Below, piece after piece: positions 35,492 to 44,665 of a stretch of 64,000 nt of DNA. The stretch spans positions 1 through 64,000 of the forward strand of contig NZ_LYRP01000047.1 of assembly GCF_001655675.1 (NCBI RefSeq), read 5' to 3'. Under the pieces are notes generated by a model. It ran no database searches. It was not told the origin of the DNA and saw nothing but the letters and a program-made list of their open reading frames with translations. Within the stretch, counting starts at the first letter, position 1, and every line of letters starts with the position of its first letter. The position numbers and the translations under genes are program-made. Source of the DNA: Mangrovibacter phragmitis. GTDB lineage: Bacteria > Pseudomonadota > Gammaproteobacteria > Enterobacterales > Enterobacteriaceae.

Positions 35492-35923
35492 TTAAGCTTT
35501 AACAGCCAGTACCACACTGGAGGCCTTGACCAGAGCAATAACCCGGCTCCCAGCCACTAATCCCATCTCATCAGTACCTTCATTAGTGATAACGGAAATC
35601 AGGGTAAAACCGGCATCAGTCTTAACATGAACGGTGGTATTCACTGCGCCTTTTTGCACGGACTCCACCACGCCAGCAAACTGATTACGAGCTGAAAAAA
35701 TTAGCCCGCTGTCTTCAGATGCCAGAATAACCCAGGGGGCTTTAACTAACGCGACCACACTTTTGCCCACGGCCAACCCCATTGCCGTTTTACTGGTATG
35801 AGTGACAACCGCGACAAGTTTAGCGCCGCTTGCAAGGGTCAGTTCAACTTCATCGTTTACCGCGCCATCGGCGACCAAAGAGACAACACCGGCTAACTGG
35901 TTACGTGCTGAAACAGCCATATC
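35492..35923 (-). CDS. Di-Mop molybdate-binding protein (ModG-like)
   Basis: The 143-residue protein is two Mop (TOBE) domains in tandem. Each begins SARNQ-AGVV (residues 3-13 and about 75-85) and ends in an ALVKA strand. Such di-Mop proteins bind several molybdate or tungstate anions in an oligomer and act as cytoplasmic stores or buffers. The start at 35923 follows GGAGCAGG. The molybdate link is shared with the ModE-type site and binding-protein pair 2 kb away. No ModE site was seen before this gene. Confidence 0.9.
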   Translation of the reverse strand, partial: DMAVSARNQLAGVVSLVADGAVNDEVELTLASGAKLVAVVTHTSKTAMGLAVGKSVVALVKAPWVILASEDSGLIFSARNQFAGVVESVQKGAVNTTVHVKTDAGFTLISVITNEGTDEMGLVAGSRVIALVKASSVVLAVKA

Positions 35924-36215
35924 CTGCTCCTGTATGTGATAAACCGCACAAAAAAGAATACCCACACAGAATGACAGGAAATAATCACAACCGACAATAG
36001 ATAAAACTGATAATCATCAGAATGGGGTAAGACGCAGCCCGGAGACTGGAGCAGCAACCCGGAGGTACTGAAAGATAATCATGGAAACCCCCTACGTAAG
36101 CAGCAATTTTAGCGTTCTGTCCTGACTTATGAGAAATCTGTCGCCTCCAAAGATAAATTGCTTTGCTACGCTTTACTGGCAGTCCCCAATAAATTTTTAA
36201 AACAAGGAACTGACT

Positions 36216-36458
36216 ATGCCACGCAAACCCGGCCAACATATTGTTCATGTTGATAAAGCAATCGACTTCATGGCATCAACCCAGGCTTTCCTGGAGTACC
36301 TGAATAAGCAGGGCAATCCTGCAACACTGACTCATGATATTCCGCCCGAATATCAGGATTTTTTTGCCCAGCGCCTTGCGTGGTACCGTAAACTTTACCG
36401 CCCGGACCCTATTAACGGTAATCAGGCTGTATCTGAAAAAGAACATGGCGCAGGTTAA
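36216..36458 (+). CDS. Small hypothetical protein, 80 residues
   Basis: I do not recognise this protein. It begins MPRKPGQHIVHVDKAIDFM, is hydrophilic and rich in aromatic and charged residues, with no signal peptide or membrane span. AAGGAA lies 7 bases before the ATG, supporting a real gene. It stands alone, convergent with the nucleobase permease gene. Its length and codon use look ordinary for the region. Confidence 0.65.
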   Translation: MPRKPGQHIVHVDKAIDFMASTQAFLEYLNKQGNPATLTHDIPPEYQDFFAQRLAWYRKLYRPDPINGNQAVSEKEHGAG

Positions 36459-36521
36459 TGCTGCGCCATTCAGCAAGATACGCTCTAAATGCTCAGGAGA
36501 CGGGAACATTCAGCGCGTTAA

Positions 36522-37892
36522 TCAGCGCGCAGAGGTTGCCGCACCAGCTTTCACTATTTGTGGTTCATCATGTGGCATTAACAGGTTAAGTACCATTGCT
36601 GCAATCCCACCGCTGGTAACAGCATGACCAAAGATATTGCCAATAATTTTCGGAAACTGTCCGAGAACTTCGGGCACCGCCTCAATACCCAGACCAATAC
36701 CAAACGAAATGGCAATGATCAGCATTTCTCTGCGGCCTAACGGGTTTTGCGTCATGATCCGAATACCTGCCGCCACTACACTGCCAAACATCACCAGTGT
36801 CGCGCCACCTAAAACCGGAGCCGGGATTTGTTGCAGTAACCCACCAACAACCGGGAACAGCCCTAACAGTAATAAAATCACGCCGATATACATGCCAACA
36901 TAACGACTGGCGACACCGGTCATTTGGATAACCCCGTTATTTTGCGCAAACGTGGTGTTAGGGAAAGACGAGAACATTGCAGCAACCATACAGCTTACGC
37001 CGTCAGCCATAATCCCGCCTTTCAGGCGTTTACGGAACGATTCTCCTTCAATTGGCTGTTGTGAGATCATGCAATTCGCCGTCAGGTCACCTACGGCTTC
37101 GAGAATGGAAATAAATGAAACCAGCGCAATAGGGATGAAAATAGCCCAGCTAAAATGAAAACCAAAGCGGAATGGCTGAGGTAAAGCGAACCACTGTGCT
37201 GGCAAAGGCTGGATGGCCAGATGCCCGGTTACCGCAGCAGCGGTACAACCCACCGCAATCCCAATTACAATAGCTGACAAGCGCAAAACCCGGCTACGAG
37301 AACGGTTCAACGCGATAATAACCAGTAAAGTCAGTGCACCCAGCCCCAAATTGGCAGGCGAACCAAAATTAGCGACACCATGCCCGCCGCCCCAGTCAGT
37401 AATACTGACTTTAATCAGGCTGATACCAATCAGTGCAATGACGGTGCCGGTCACCAACGGTGTCAGAACCCGGCGCAGTGAATCAAAAAAACGGCTGACC
37501 AGTAATGGGATAAATGCTGCGACGAAGTTAACGCCAAAGATCATCGCCAGCACATCTTCAGAACTACCGCCCTGGCTTTTAACTAAAAAGCCTCCGGACA
37601 GAATCACCCCAAGGAAAGCAAAACTGGTGCCCTGCAGGCTAATCATACCGGCACCCACTCCCCACACACGTTTAGCCTGAAGAAAAGTGCCAATGCCTGA
37701 TGCCAGCAATGACATACTGATGAGATATGGCAGGTAAGCATTCAGCCCCAGAACTGAACCAATAATCAGTGGTGGTGTGATTATTCCCACCACACTGGCC
37801 AGCACATGCTGAACTGCCGTCAGGAGTGCGGCCCAGGGAGAAATGCGCTCCTCAAGCCCATAGATCAATTCTTTTTGGTTAGTTTCTGACAT
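36522..37892 (-). CDS. Xanthine/urate-type nucleobase permease (NCS2 family)
   Basis: The 456-residue protein has about 14 membrane segments. The family signature QNNGVIQMTGVASRYVG (motif QNNG...TG) lies at about residues 320-336, and the conserved Glu is in SILEAVGDLTA. The QNNGVIQ-TGVASRYVG string is the one found in the xanthine permeases XanP/XanQ and the urate transporter UacT. The substrate is therefore xanthine or urate rather than uracil. The ATG at 37892 is preferred over a start at 37901. A sigma-54-like promoter and NtrC-like half-sites precede it, as expected for purine-nitrogen use. Confidence 0.88.
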   Translation of the reverse strand: MSETNQKELIYGLEERISPWAALLTAVQHVLASVVGIITPPLIIGSVLGLNAYLPYLISMSLLASGIGTFLQAKRVWGVGAGMISLQGTSFAFLGVILSGGFLVKSQGGSSEDVLAMIFGVNFVAAFIPLLVSRFFDSLRRVLTPLVTGTVIALIGISLIKVSITDWGGGHGVANFGSPANLGLGALTLLVIIALNRSRSRVLRLSAIVIGIAVGCTAAAVTGHLAIQPLPAQWFALPQPFRFGFHFSWAIFIPIALVSFISILEAVGDLTANCMISQQPIEGESFRKRLKGGIMADGVSCMVAAMFSSFPNTTFAQNNGVIQMTGVASRYVGMYIGVILLLLGLFPVVGGLLQQIPAPVLGGATLVMFGSVVAAGIRIMTQNPLGRREMLIIAISFGIGLGIEAVPEVLGQFPKIIGNIFGHAVTSGGIAAMVLNLLMPHDEPQIVKAGAATSAR

Positions 37893-37928
37893 GGTAAGCA
37901 TCCTGATCCGTTGAGTACCAAAGTAAAA

Positions 37929-37944
37929 TGCATAAACCAGGCCA
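37929..37944 (-). promoter_or_regulatory. Sigma-54-like promoter of the nucleobase permease
   Basis: On the minus strand TGGCCTG-GTTT-ATGCA has the invariant GG and GC dinucleotides exactly 10 bases apart (consensus TGGCACG-N4-TTGCA). It lies about 37 bases before the start codon. Confidence 0.5.
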
Positions 37945-38011
37945 GGTATGGTGGAACCAGGCTTTTTACCACCTTTCGCGTGCAGAGTGGGTGTTGAACC
38001 GTTTTATTGGC

Positions 38012-38047
38012 TGCACCAGGTGAAACCATAAAATCGCATATGCACCA
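38012..38047. promoter_or_regulatory. Two NtrC-like half-sites
   Basis: TGCACCA occurs at 38012-38018 and 38041-38047. The NtrC consensus is TGCACCA-N3-TGGTGCA. The second arms are poor (GGTGAAA and TGTTACT). They lie about 95-130 bases upstream of the predicted sigma-54 transcription start, where enhancer sites are usual. Confidence 0.4.
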
Positions 38048-38194
38048 TATTGTTACTTTCGTTTCACCAAAAGCATCACAAAACCTCCTTTTGCACAACA
38101 TTGATGCAACAAACAGAAATGCGCTTTAGCGCACAGCGATAACCTGAAAGCACTGGCTATAGTTAGCATCAGAGGGAGAGCACGGGAGGGTGAT

Positions 38195-38620
38195 ATGAAA
38201 CACTATCAACATATTTTGGTGCTGGTTAACGATGAACAGGATGGTCCACTGCTGTTACACCGGGCAAACCAAATGGTTCACCAGGATGCCCGGATAACCC
38301 TGGCGCATATTATGATTGATTACCGGGCCATGAATTATATTTCCGACAGCATGATGAACGATGCAGGCTCAAACCAGGTTATTGAAATCAAAGCATTACT
38401 TAACCACCTGGCAGCCAGTAGCCCTTACCCGGTAACTACCCGGGTGATTATCTCGTTAGACAAGGTCAGGGCTCTGGCAACATTTATCCGCAAACAGGAG
38501 GTTGACCTGGTGATTATTGGCCACCATAACCGGTTGTTTGGTGTACTGACCTCACGCTCCATGGCCTTTATCAACCACCTGGATGTGGACTGTTTTATTT
38601 GCCATATTCCGCCGGACTAG
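38195..38620 (+). CDS. Universal stress protein, UspA family
   Basis: The 141-residue single-domain protein has the Usp start YQHILVLVNDEQDG and the C-terminal nucleotide-loop region VDLVIIGHHNRLFGVLTSRSMAFINHLDVDC. In place of the usual G-x2-G-x9-G(S/T) it has GHHNRLFGVLTSRS, so ATP binding may be weak, as in UspC/UspD-type members. GGAGGG lies 5 bases before the ATG. It overlaps the convergent channel gene by 4 bases. Confidence 0.85.
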   Translation: MKHYQHILVLVNDEQDGPLLLHRANQMVHQDARITLAHIMIDYRAMNYISDSMMNDAGSNQVIEIKALLNHLAASSPYPVTTRVIISLDKVRALATFIRKQEVDLVIIGHHNRLFGVLTSRSMAFINHLDVDCFICHIPPD

Positions 38621-39702
38621 GCTGCAGCACGGTCCTGATTATCCTGAGGGATAATCACCCGGCAAGGGACAGCCAGGCTGACATTGATTTCATTCAACCG
38701 CTCAATCAGGCGAATATTAATCTCCTGCTGAATATCCATATATTTGTTGTAGTCAGCAGTATCGACAATATGCACCACTTCAAAAGTCAGCCGGTCCTGG
38801 TCAAACGACAGAAAATGCCCACGGTCAAATTTCGTCCCGCCAACCTGTTCAATAACCTCTTTAAGCAGTGGGCCGATTTTGCGTAATTGTGCTGCGGTGG
38901 TGGAGTAAGAAACACCAAAGGTAAAGACAATTCGCCGGGTATTCATGCGCTTGTAGTTATGAATTATCTGCTGCAACAGTATTGCGTTGGCACAAACAAT
39001 TTGTTCACCACTCAGGCTGCGTATCCGCGTGGTTTTCAAACCGATATGTTCAATACTGCCCGCGACATTGTTGAACACAATGAAATCGCCAATCTCAAAG
39101 GGCTTATCAAACCCAATCGCCAGTGACGCAAACACATCACTCAATACTGTTTGTACCGCCAGAGCAATTGCGATACCGCCAACCCCCAGGCTGGCAACCA
39201 GTGCGGTAATGTCTACCCCCGCATTGGCAAGGATAGAGAGCAGCATGATTGACCAGACCAGCGCCCGTAATATCAGCCCCAAAATGACCAGTGTGACCGG
39301 GTTACGGGAGGTGCCAGGAGCAAAAAGCAACTTTTTCATCCATGACTGGATCCCCTGGTCAAACCAAATCGCAATCTGCAATGCCAGGACCAGAAACCAG
39401 GCATGGGAGATTGTACTGTGCAGCGTATCAGGCAAGGCAACGAATTGCAGGCTGAAGAGGAATGCGGCAAACAGAATCAGTAATTTTTTGGTTTTATGTA
39501 AAACTTCAAAAAAAATGAAGTGAAACTGCGTATTGTGGGACGTGTTTTGCGACCAGGCATCAACCCGGTGGTGAATAAACTTTATCAGGCGATTAACCAG
39601 AAAATAGGTCACCAGCGTTATCACTATCACTAATGCCACATCGGTCCAAAAAGGCAAGGACGTCAGCAAATTCAGGTAGTTTGTTCGTTGAAGTATCTCC
39701 AT
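38617..39702 (-). CDS. Mechanosensitive channel of the MscS family (YnaI-like)
   Basis: The 361-residue membrane protein has five predicted spans. The pore-lining helix ALVASLGVGGIAIALAVQTVLSDVFA (motif GVGGIAIALA) lies at about residues 170-195, followed by the soluble MscS beta-domain (FDKPFEIGDFI, GSIEHIGLKTTRIR). With two spans before the core unit beyond MscS itself, it resembles E. coli YnaI. It releases solutes on hypo-osmotic shock. Confidence 0.9.
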   Translation of the reverse strand: MEILQRTNYLNLLTSLPFWTDVALVIVITLVTYFLVNRLIKFIHHRVDAWSQNTSHNTQFHFIFFEVLHKTKKLLILFAAFLFSLQFVALPDTLHSTISHAWFLVLALQIAIWFDQGIQSWMKKLLFAPGTSRNPVTLVILGLILRALVWSIMLLSILANAGVDITALVASLGVGGIAIALAVQTVLSDVFASLAIGFDKPFEIGDFIVFNNVAGSIEHIGLKTTRIRSLSGEQIVCANAILLQQIIHNYKRMNTRRIVFTFGVSYSTTAAQLRKIGPLLKEVIEQVGGTKFDRGHFLSFDQDRLTFEVVHIVDTADYNKYMDIQQEINIRLIERLNEINVSLAVPCRVIIPQDNQDRAAA

Positions 39703-39815
39703 GCAGACTCCATAGCAGAAATGTGAAGTTTGCGTATAAGTATAGTTGCTCGAGCCAGTACGCCTGGTTTTCAGGCTTTAATGCAGTTTTTTCCTGGCCC
39801 TTCTGTAATGAAAAT

Positions 39816-39837
39816 GGCCAGTCTTTAGTGACTGGCC
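39816..39837 (-). terminator. Hairpin after the sodium-solute symporter gene
   Basis: GGCCAGTC and GACTGGCC pair around a 6-base loop. On the minus strand it is followed by ATTTTC, so it can end the symporter transcript. Confidence 0.5.
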
Positions 39838-39861
39838 TGCAAGTTTAATAACTTGATAATA

Positions 39862-41637
39862 TTATGAAAGTTGTTTTTTCAGTTGTTCCACAGGTTGTTG
39901 TACTTCGCCGCTGCGTTTGAGTAAGTAACCCACCAGCAATACAGCTAACGCACAACCCAGGAATAACATTCGGCCCCACAGTGGGTTGGGCAATAAAACC
40001 ATCAACAACAGCCCGGTTCCCATCATCAGAGTGATACGGCCCAGTTTGCTGCGTTGCAGGCGGTCAAATTCGTCCTGACCTTCTGCAGCCACAACTGGCG
40101 TATCCACGTTTTTAAAGAAGGTATCGACGTTTTCTTTCTCTTCTTGTGTCAAGGAAGACTCTTTATAGAACAGTGCCGTCAAGGCAAAGAAGCCGCCAGT
40201 TAACACCAGGTGCGCCGCAACTGTCAGTGTAGTGGTCAGTTCCGAACGCTCACGCGCGGTCAGTGTGATACCAAACAAGTCAGCACACCACTGAGCAGTA
40301 AAGACATTCATTACCAGCCAGGACACCACCATACCGAAGCAGACCGTTGACCATGCCGCCCAGCGCGGCGTTTTACGAATAAACATACCGAAGAACAGTG
40401 GAACCAGAATCGGCGATTGCAACAATGTGGCCACTCGCATCATCAGTTCGAACAGACTCAGACCTTTAAGTTGGGCAAACAACTGCGCAATCAGAATGAC
40501 CAGGATGCCATTGACCACGGTGACAATCTGACTGGTACGCAGCAATTGTTTTTCTGACCGCACTTTGTTACGGCATACAATTGGCGACCAGAAGCTGCGC
40601 ACAAAGATACCCGAGTTACGGCACAGAGCAGAATCCATGGAAGACATCGTGGCGGCAAACAGACCTGCTACCAGCAAGCCGACGGTTCCTGCTGGCATCA
40701 TTTTCTCTGCAAACACCAGGTACACGGCGTCGGACGCTTTGTTGCCAAGTTCAGAATGAGACGCTGCGGCATCCGGTAACAGAACAGCCGCCGCCCAGGG
40801 CGGGATAAACCAAATAATAGTACCCACCACCATCAGCCCCATTGCCAACAAAGCGGCTTTGCGGGCGTTGCCGGAATCTTTCGCGTTCAGAAAGCGATAA
40901 GAGTCCTGCATGTTGTTGATACTTTGCATCTGTTTCACCAGGAAGAAGATAAATGAGCCCACCAGCAACAGGCCGTAGTTCATATCCGGGCCCATCATGA
41001 AGTCGCCAGGGAATTGCTCAAGCATGTTGGTCGGGCCACCAACAGCCACCAGTGCAACAATTGCGCAGGCTACCGAAATCACTGCGACAACCAGTGTCTG
41101 AACAAAGTCACTGGCCACCACCCCCCAGGCGCCACTGAGCATAGAAATAAGCAGTACAGAGATCCCGGTAACCCAAATAGTGGTTGCCATGTCGTAGCCA
41201 AATACCGCGCCGACAAAAATAGCCAGGCCATTCAGCCACACACCACCATTCAATATACTCAGGGGGATAATCGCCCAGGTGAAGAACTGTTCATTACCCT
41301 TGCCAAAACGAGCACGAACACCTTCTGTTGGTGTATCAACACGCATCTGGCGGAAACGCTGGCTGAACCACCACCAGGAAGCCATGTAACCCAAAATATT
41401 ACCGAAGAATACGAAGGTAACAGCAAAGCCATCTGTAAATGCTTTACCAGCAGCACCGGTAAAGGTCCAGGCGGAGAACTGAGTCATAAAGGCTGTCGCC
41501 CCGACCATCCACCACAGCATGCGGCCACCACCTCGGAAATAGTCACTGGCCGACTGGCTGGCCATTTTTTTGAAAGCGAGGCTTATTACGACCATCAGGA
41601 CGAAATAGCCTGTAATTACCAGGATATCAATACTCAT
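39862..41637 (-). CDS. Sodium:solute symporter (SSS family)
   Basis: The 591-residue membrane protein has about 13-14 spans in the LeuT-like SSS layout. Early Na-site residues appear in WWMVGATAFMTQFSAWTF (motif GATAFMTQFSAWT), and the family segment AGLFAATMSSMDSALCRNSG (motif AATMSSMDS) is at about residues 320-328. A hydrophilic insertion lies near the end. SSS members carry sugars, amino acids or organic acids. Its neighbour, a PL15-like lyase, and a KdgR-like box upstream suggest a uronide product as cargo. Substrate is inference. Confidence 0.85.
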   Translation of the reverse strand: MSIDILVITGYFVLMVVISLAFKKMASQSASDYFRGGGRMLWWMVGATAFMTQFSAWTFTGAAGKAFTDGFAVTFVFFGNILGYMASWWWFSQRFRQMRVDTPTEGVRARFGKGNEQFFTWAIIPLSILNGGVWLNGLAIFVGAVFGYDMATTIWVTGISVLLISMLSGAWGVVASDFVQTLVVAVISVACAIVALVAVGGPTNMLEQFPGDFMMGPDMNYGLLLVGSFIFFLVKQMQSINNMQDSYRFLNAKDSGNARKAALLAMGLMVVGTIIWFIPPWAAAVLLPDAAASHSELGNKASDAVYLVFAEKMMPAGTVGLLVAGLFAATMSSMDSALCRNSGIFVRSFWSPIVCRNKVRSEKQLLRTSQIVTVVNGILVILIAQLFAQLKGLSLFELMMRVATLLQSPILVPLFFGMFIRKTPRWAAWSTVCFGMVVSWLVMNVFTAQWCADLFGITLTARERSELTTTLTVAAHLVLTGGFFALTALFYKESSLTQEEKENVDTFFKNVDTPVVAAEGQDEFDRLQRSKLGRITLMMGTGLLLMVLLPNPLWGRMLFLGCALAVLLVGYLLKRSGEVQQPVEQLKKQLS

Positions 41638-41722
41638 TTAATTACCTCTGAGCCACCTGCTTTTGCTCTGGCAAACGCAGTCTCACTGAAAAAATCACCC
41701 AATCCATGAAATCTGCATAAAT

Positions 41723-41742
41723 TATAAAACAGTGTTTTAAAA
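41723..41742. promoter_or_regulatory. KdgR-like box upstream of the symporter gene
   Basis: TATAAAACAGTGTTTTAAAA matches 16 of 20 positions of the KdgR consensus AATRAAAYRYYGTTTYATTT. The inner 14 bases have one mismatch. It lies about 85 bases upstream of the symporter start. Confidence 0.55.
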
Positions 41743-42193
41743 AAAATGTGACGTGGTTTTTATTTGTGGAATTATTATGAAACAGGTCACACTTATTTAT
41801 GATCTCAATCACATTTAATGCAGGCTGAATGGTTTCAGTAATGGCGAGAAAAAGTAACTCAAATGGGGAAAAGATAACTTCTTAAATTTCATAAAGATAA
41901 AGAATCAGAAAAGTAACGGTTAGTGGATAAATAATTATCATGATGGCTATTTTTAGGATTTTTCATTCGTCATTTTTGGTATTTTTAGCACCAGAAAGAT
42001 GACTGCTGTATAAACACACCCCAATACTCAAACTGGATATAAAGCAACATAGCGGGGCTACTCAGCACTAACCAACAGGTAGCAACACAAACACGTATTC
42101 GGACTTCAGAGATAAAGCCCTGGTGAGAATCAATACCGGGGAGGAATAAACAGGCGGTATACCCGAAGACAGTACCGCCCGGATCAGGGCTGG
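41743..42193. other. 451-base stretch between the symporter and lyase genes
   Basis: No gene is seen. The left part carries promoter signals for the symporter, including the CRP-like AGGTCACACTTATTTATGATCTCA near 41783 (half-site GGTCACA only). Near its right end, arms GGCGGTA (42153-42159) and TACCGCC (42173-42179) form a hairpin behind the lyase gene, a likely terminator. Confidence 0.5.
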
Positions 42194-44206
42194 TTAATCA
42201 ATAATCTGCGGAGTCCCTTTGTTCCACGGAAGGGTCATCACCTGGCGTGCCCCGCACTGGTTAATGTGAAGCGCCACGCTTCCTGGTTGCCATGCAACAT
42301 CAATAAGCGAAATACTGTTTCTCCCGCTTAAATCATACAGCGTGATCAGGTGGTAACGAGCCTGGTTGCTACGCACCACCAGGTAGCTGATATTCCGGGT
42401 TACCGGGTTCGCCGGAGCCAGAGCTGTGTATAAAGCGGTTTCCTGCTCACTCGCCAGCCACACCGGTAACTGTTTATCTTCGTGGTGAAAATGAAGTGGC
42501 ATCACCCCATTGAATGGGCGACGGGTGACAGAATGAAAATACGCATCCACTCCTTGCCCGGGCCATTGGCACGCCTTGCCCGCAGGGCTTTCAGCCAGGC
42601 TTGCGTCCACATGCAGAGTAAAGTCCAGTTCCTGCTGGTGCGGGTTCTCAACTTCAACCACATCCACAGCCATACCCGCTAACCACAAGATATTGCGGCG
42701 AAAAACAACCCCCTGCCAAAGTTCGGTATCTGTTGCGGGTGGGTAATGGCTGTCCAGCGGTGGCAACACACCTTCCCAACTCACTTTGGTTTGTAACCAA
42801 CAAAAAGCTGGCTCTTGTTGCCAGTTGATAACCTGGGGTATAGCAGGAGGCTGATTGGTTCGCCCAATACTCAGTGTGTTATGGGTAGCACTGTTTTTAT
42901 AATACTGGTAATGCGCAGGTGCGCCATAACCTGTTGTTCCCAGGTCTGGCAACCAGTGGTGGCCCTGGTTGAACAGCATGATTCCCAGACAGTCATGGTG
43001 ATCATGCTCACCTCCAAATGGGGCGTGTTTTAGCAATAACGCCTGGTCAGAGCCAGGCTGGCGCAGTAGTGTCAACCCGGCTCCCGGTGCATGGAGGGTT
43101 TCGTCGGGAACCAGAGCCGGGAAGGTATCTGGCAGTATGCTGACGCCATATAGCAAGGCATCCAGATTATTACGGGGTTGCTTTTGGTAGATAGTGTGAA
43201 GCACTGCACCATAACGCGGCTTGCCGTATACCGCATAGAAAAACTCATAAATATGGGAATGCGTGAGTGCTTGCTGGCCGGTAATACAATCATTTATGGG
43301 TGGGAAAGTGCCGTCAGGCAGCAGTAAATCCAGCGGAAAATCAAGCATCTTTTGGTAGCCGGGTAGTGACAACAAACTCCAGCGGGTTCCACGGGCCAGT
43401 TTTTCAAAAGCACAGAAACCTTGCAGTGCATAAAAATGATAATGGACCGATCCCTCGAACCACAATCCTTCATCCAGTAACCCGTGCTCAAGTTGATAAC
43501 GCAACCCATAATCACTGTTAACCGCGAACTCCAGGTAGTCTGTATCCCCGAGAATTAAACCAATAACTCCCACTGTGGCACTGATTTTTACTTCATGGTT
43601 ATGTAATTGCCTGACGCGGTGCGCTATCAGAAAATCAGCGCCTTCCCGCAACAACCGTTGTCCAATATAGCGCTGTTCTTCATGGCTAAGCGCATCACGA
43701 ATGAAGTCATAGCCCAGAGCAAACTCCAGGTGACAATTCGCTTCACACAATGTTTGGGCATTGGCTTTTCCAGGGCCATTACAGGGAATGCCACCATGGA
43801 CTTCATAGTCCGGATAATATTTGGCGTAACCCAGCAATATCTGGCGTACTTTGTCGAGATATTCCGTGTCCCCGGTAAGTTGCCAGAGTAGCCCTAACTG
43901 ATAACAAGCTTTTGCATTAAGACCATTAAGCCCACGCCACCATGCGCCATCCCAAGGTTGGCCACGCCATATTTTGCCATCTACCGGGCAGCAATGTGCG
44001 TCTGGAGACTGGCGGTTCCAGTTAAGCCGTACACCGTGTTCCGGGCAAAAATAGTAAAGGTTCCATGTCGCAATTGCGGTTTCAGGCACCAGTACTGGCC
44101 AGGACAAAATAGCGTGGTTATCTTCACGAAGAGCCTGAATAAACCCAGGGTGACCCTGAAAGCGCGCCTTGCACGTCGAAAAATCTGAGTTACTAAACTG
44201 AATCAC
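42194..44206 (-). CDS. Heparinase II/III-family exo-lyase (PL15-like oligo-alginate/oligo-uronide lyase)
   Basis: The 670-residue protein has an N-terminal Cys/His pair set (YYFCPEHG, HCCPVDG), as in PL15 exolytic alginate lyases. An alpha/alpha toroid follows with CEANCHLEFALGYDF, LHNHEVKIS and EGSVHYHFYALQGF. The C-terminal heparinase II/III beta-domain has GGEHDHHDCLGI and GTTGYGAPAHYQYYKNSATHNT (motif TGYGAP), carrying the His/Tyr catalytic residues. No signal peptide is seen, so it would act on oligomers inside the cell, giving unsaturated monouronates. The frame opens with a TTG at 44266 inside a KdgR-like box. A GTG at 44206 with AGGGA upstream is more likely. The exact polymer is uncertain. 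Confidence 0.8.
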   Translation of the reverse strand: MIQFSNSDFSTCKARFQGHPGFIQALREDNHAILSWPVLVPETAIATWNLYYFCPEHGVRLNWNRQSPDAHCCPVDGKIWRGQPWDGAWWRGLNGLNAKACYQLGLLWQLTGDTEYLDKVRQILLGYAKYYPDYEVHGGIPCNGPGKANAQTLCEANCHLEFALGYDFIRDALSHEEQRYIGQRLLREGADFLIAHRVRQLHNHEVKISATVGVIGLILGDTDYLEFAVNSDYGLRYQLEHGLLDEGLWFEGSVHYHFYALQGFCAFEKLARGTRWSLLSLPGYQKMLDFPLDLLLPDGTFPPINDCITGQQALTHSHIYEFFYAVYGKPRYGAVLHTIYQKQPRNNLDALLYGVSILPDTFPALVPDETLHAPGAGLTLLRQPGSDQALLLKHAPFGGEHDHHDCLGIMLFNQGHHWLPDLGTTGYGAPAHYQYYKNSATHNTLSIGRTNQPPAIPQVINWQQEPAFCWLQTKVSWEGVLPPLDSHYPPATDTELWQGVVFRRNILWLAGMAVDVVEVENPHQQELDFTLHVDASLAESPAGKACQWPGQGVDAYFHSVTRRPFNGVMPLHFHHEDKQLPVWLASEQETALYTALAPANPVTRNISYLVVRSNQARYHLITLYDLSGRNSISLIDVAWQPGSVALHINQCGARQVMTLPWNKGTPQIID

Positions 44207-44254
44207 TTCTGCATCCCTGTCGGCGTTTTTTTTATTAGAACAATTTTCCCTAAT

Positions 44255-44275
44255 AAAATAAACCAACGTTTCATT
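44255..44275 (-). promoter_or_regulatory. KdgR-like box upstream of the lyase gene
   Basis: On the minus strand AATGAAACGTTGGTTTATTT matches the KdgR consensus core GAAA-N6-TTTC at all but one base and the AAT and TT flanks. It lies 49 bases before the favoured GTG start. KdgR is the enterobacterial repressor released by 2-keto-3-deoxygluconate, the common end product of pectin and alginate breakdown. Confidence 0.65.
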
Positions 44276-44342
44276 TTTATAATTTAAAGCAGAGAACCAT
44301 CAATACTCAGGTTTCCCGCTGGCAACAGACCAATACAAGAAG

Positions 44343-44353
44343 TTGTCATACCT
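44343..44353 (+). promoter_or_regulatory. GntR-like half-site motif 1 upstream of dctP
   Basis: TTGTCATACCT contains GT-CAT-AC, the layout of FadR-subfamily GntR operators (TNGTNNNACNA). UxuR and ExuR, which control hexuronate genes, are of this class. The same GTCATAC recurs 246 bases downstream. Confidence 0.35.
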
Positions 44354-44588
44354 ATTTCAAATAGCACTTTTAAGTAACCAATTAAAACACACTATGACAT
44401 GAATAAAGCAGGAAAATATTGCGGACTGATAAGTGTCATCAGTAACTATTGCACCGCGCGACAGGCTGAAAACTGAATAACCTGATGAAGTTAATTCAGG
44501 TGATCTCATTCACAGAAATAGTCATCCAGGGCTTTCATCCGGAAAAATGTGAACCAAACTAACAAATGCTATCCGACAAGTAAGATAA

Positions 44589-44601
44589 GATGTCATACAT
44601 C
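44589..44601 (+). promoter_or_regulatory. Palindromic GntR-like operator near the dctP promoter
   Basis: GATGTCATACATC is a perfect palindrome (GATGT/ACATC around CAT) fitting TNGTNNNACNA of FadR-subfamily regulators. It lies 64 bases before dctP, in the promoter region of the TRAP operon. The rest of the 459-base gap (44207-44665) has no gene. Confidence 0.5.
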
Positions 44602-44665
44602 AAAACCAATAATTACATTTTATTACACAAGCGTTACGCCTTAATTATCCTTCGGAGAATGTGTT

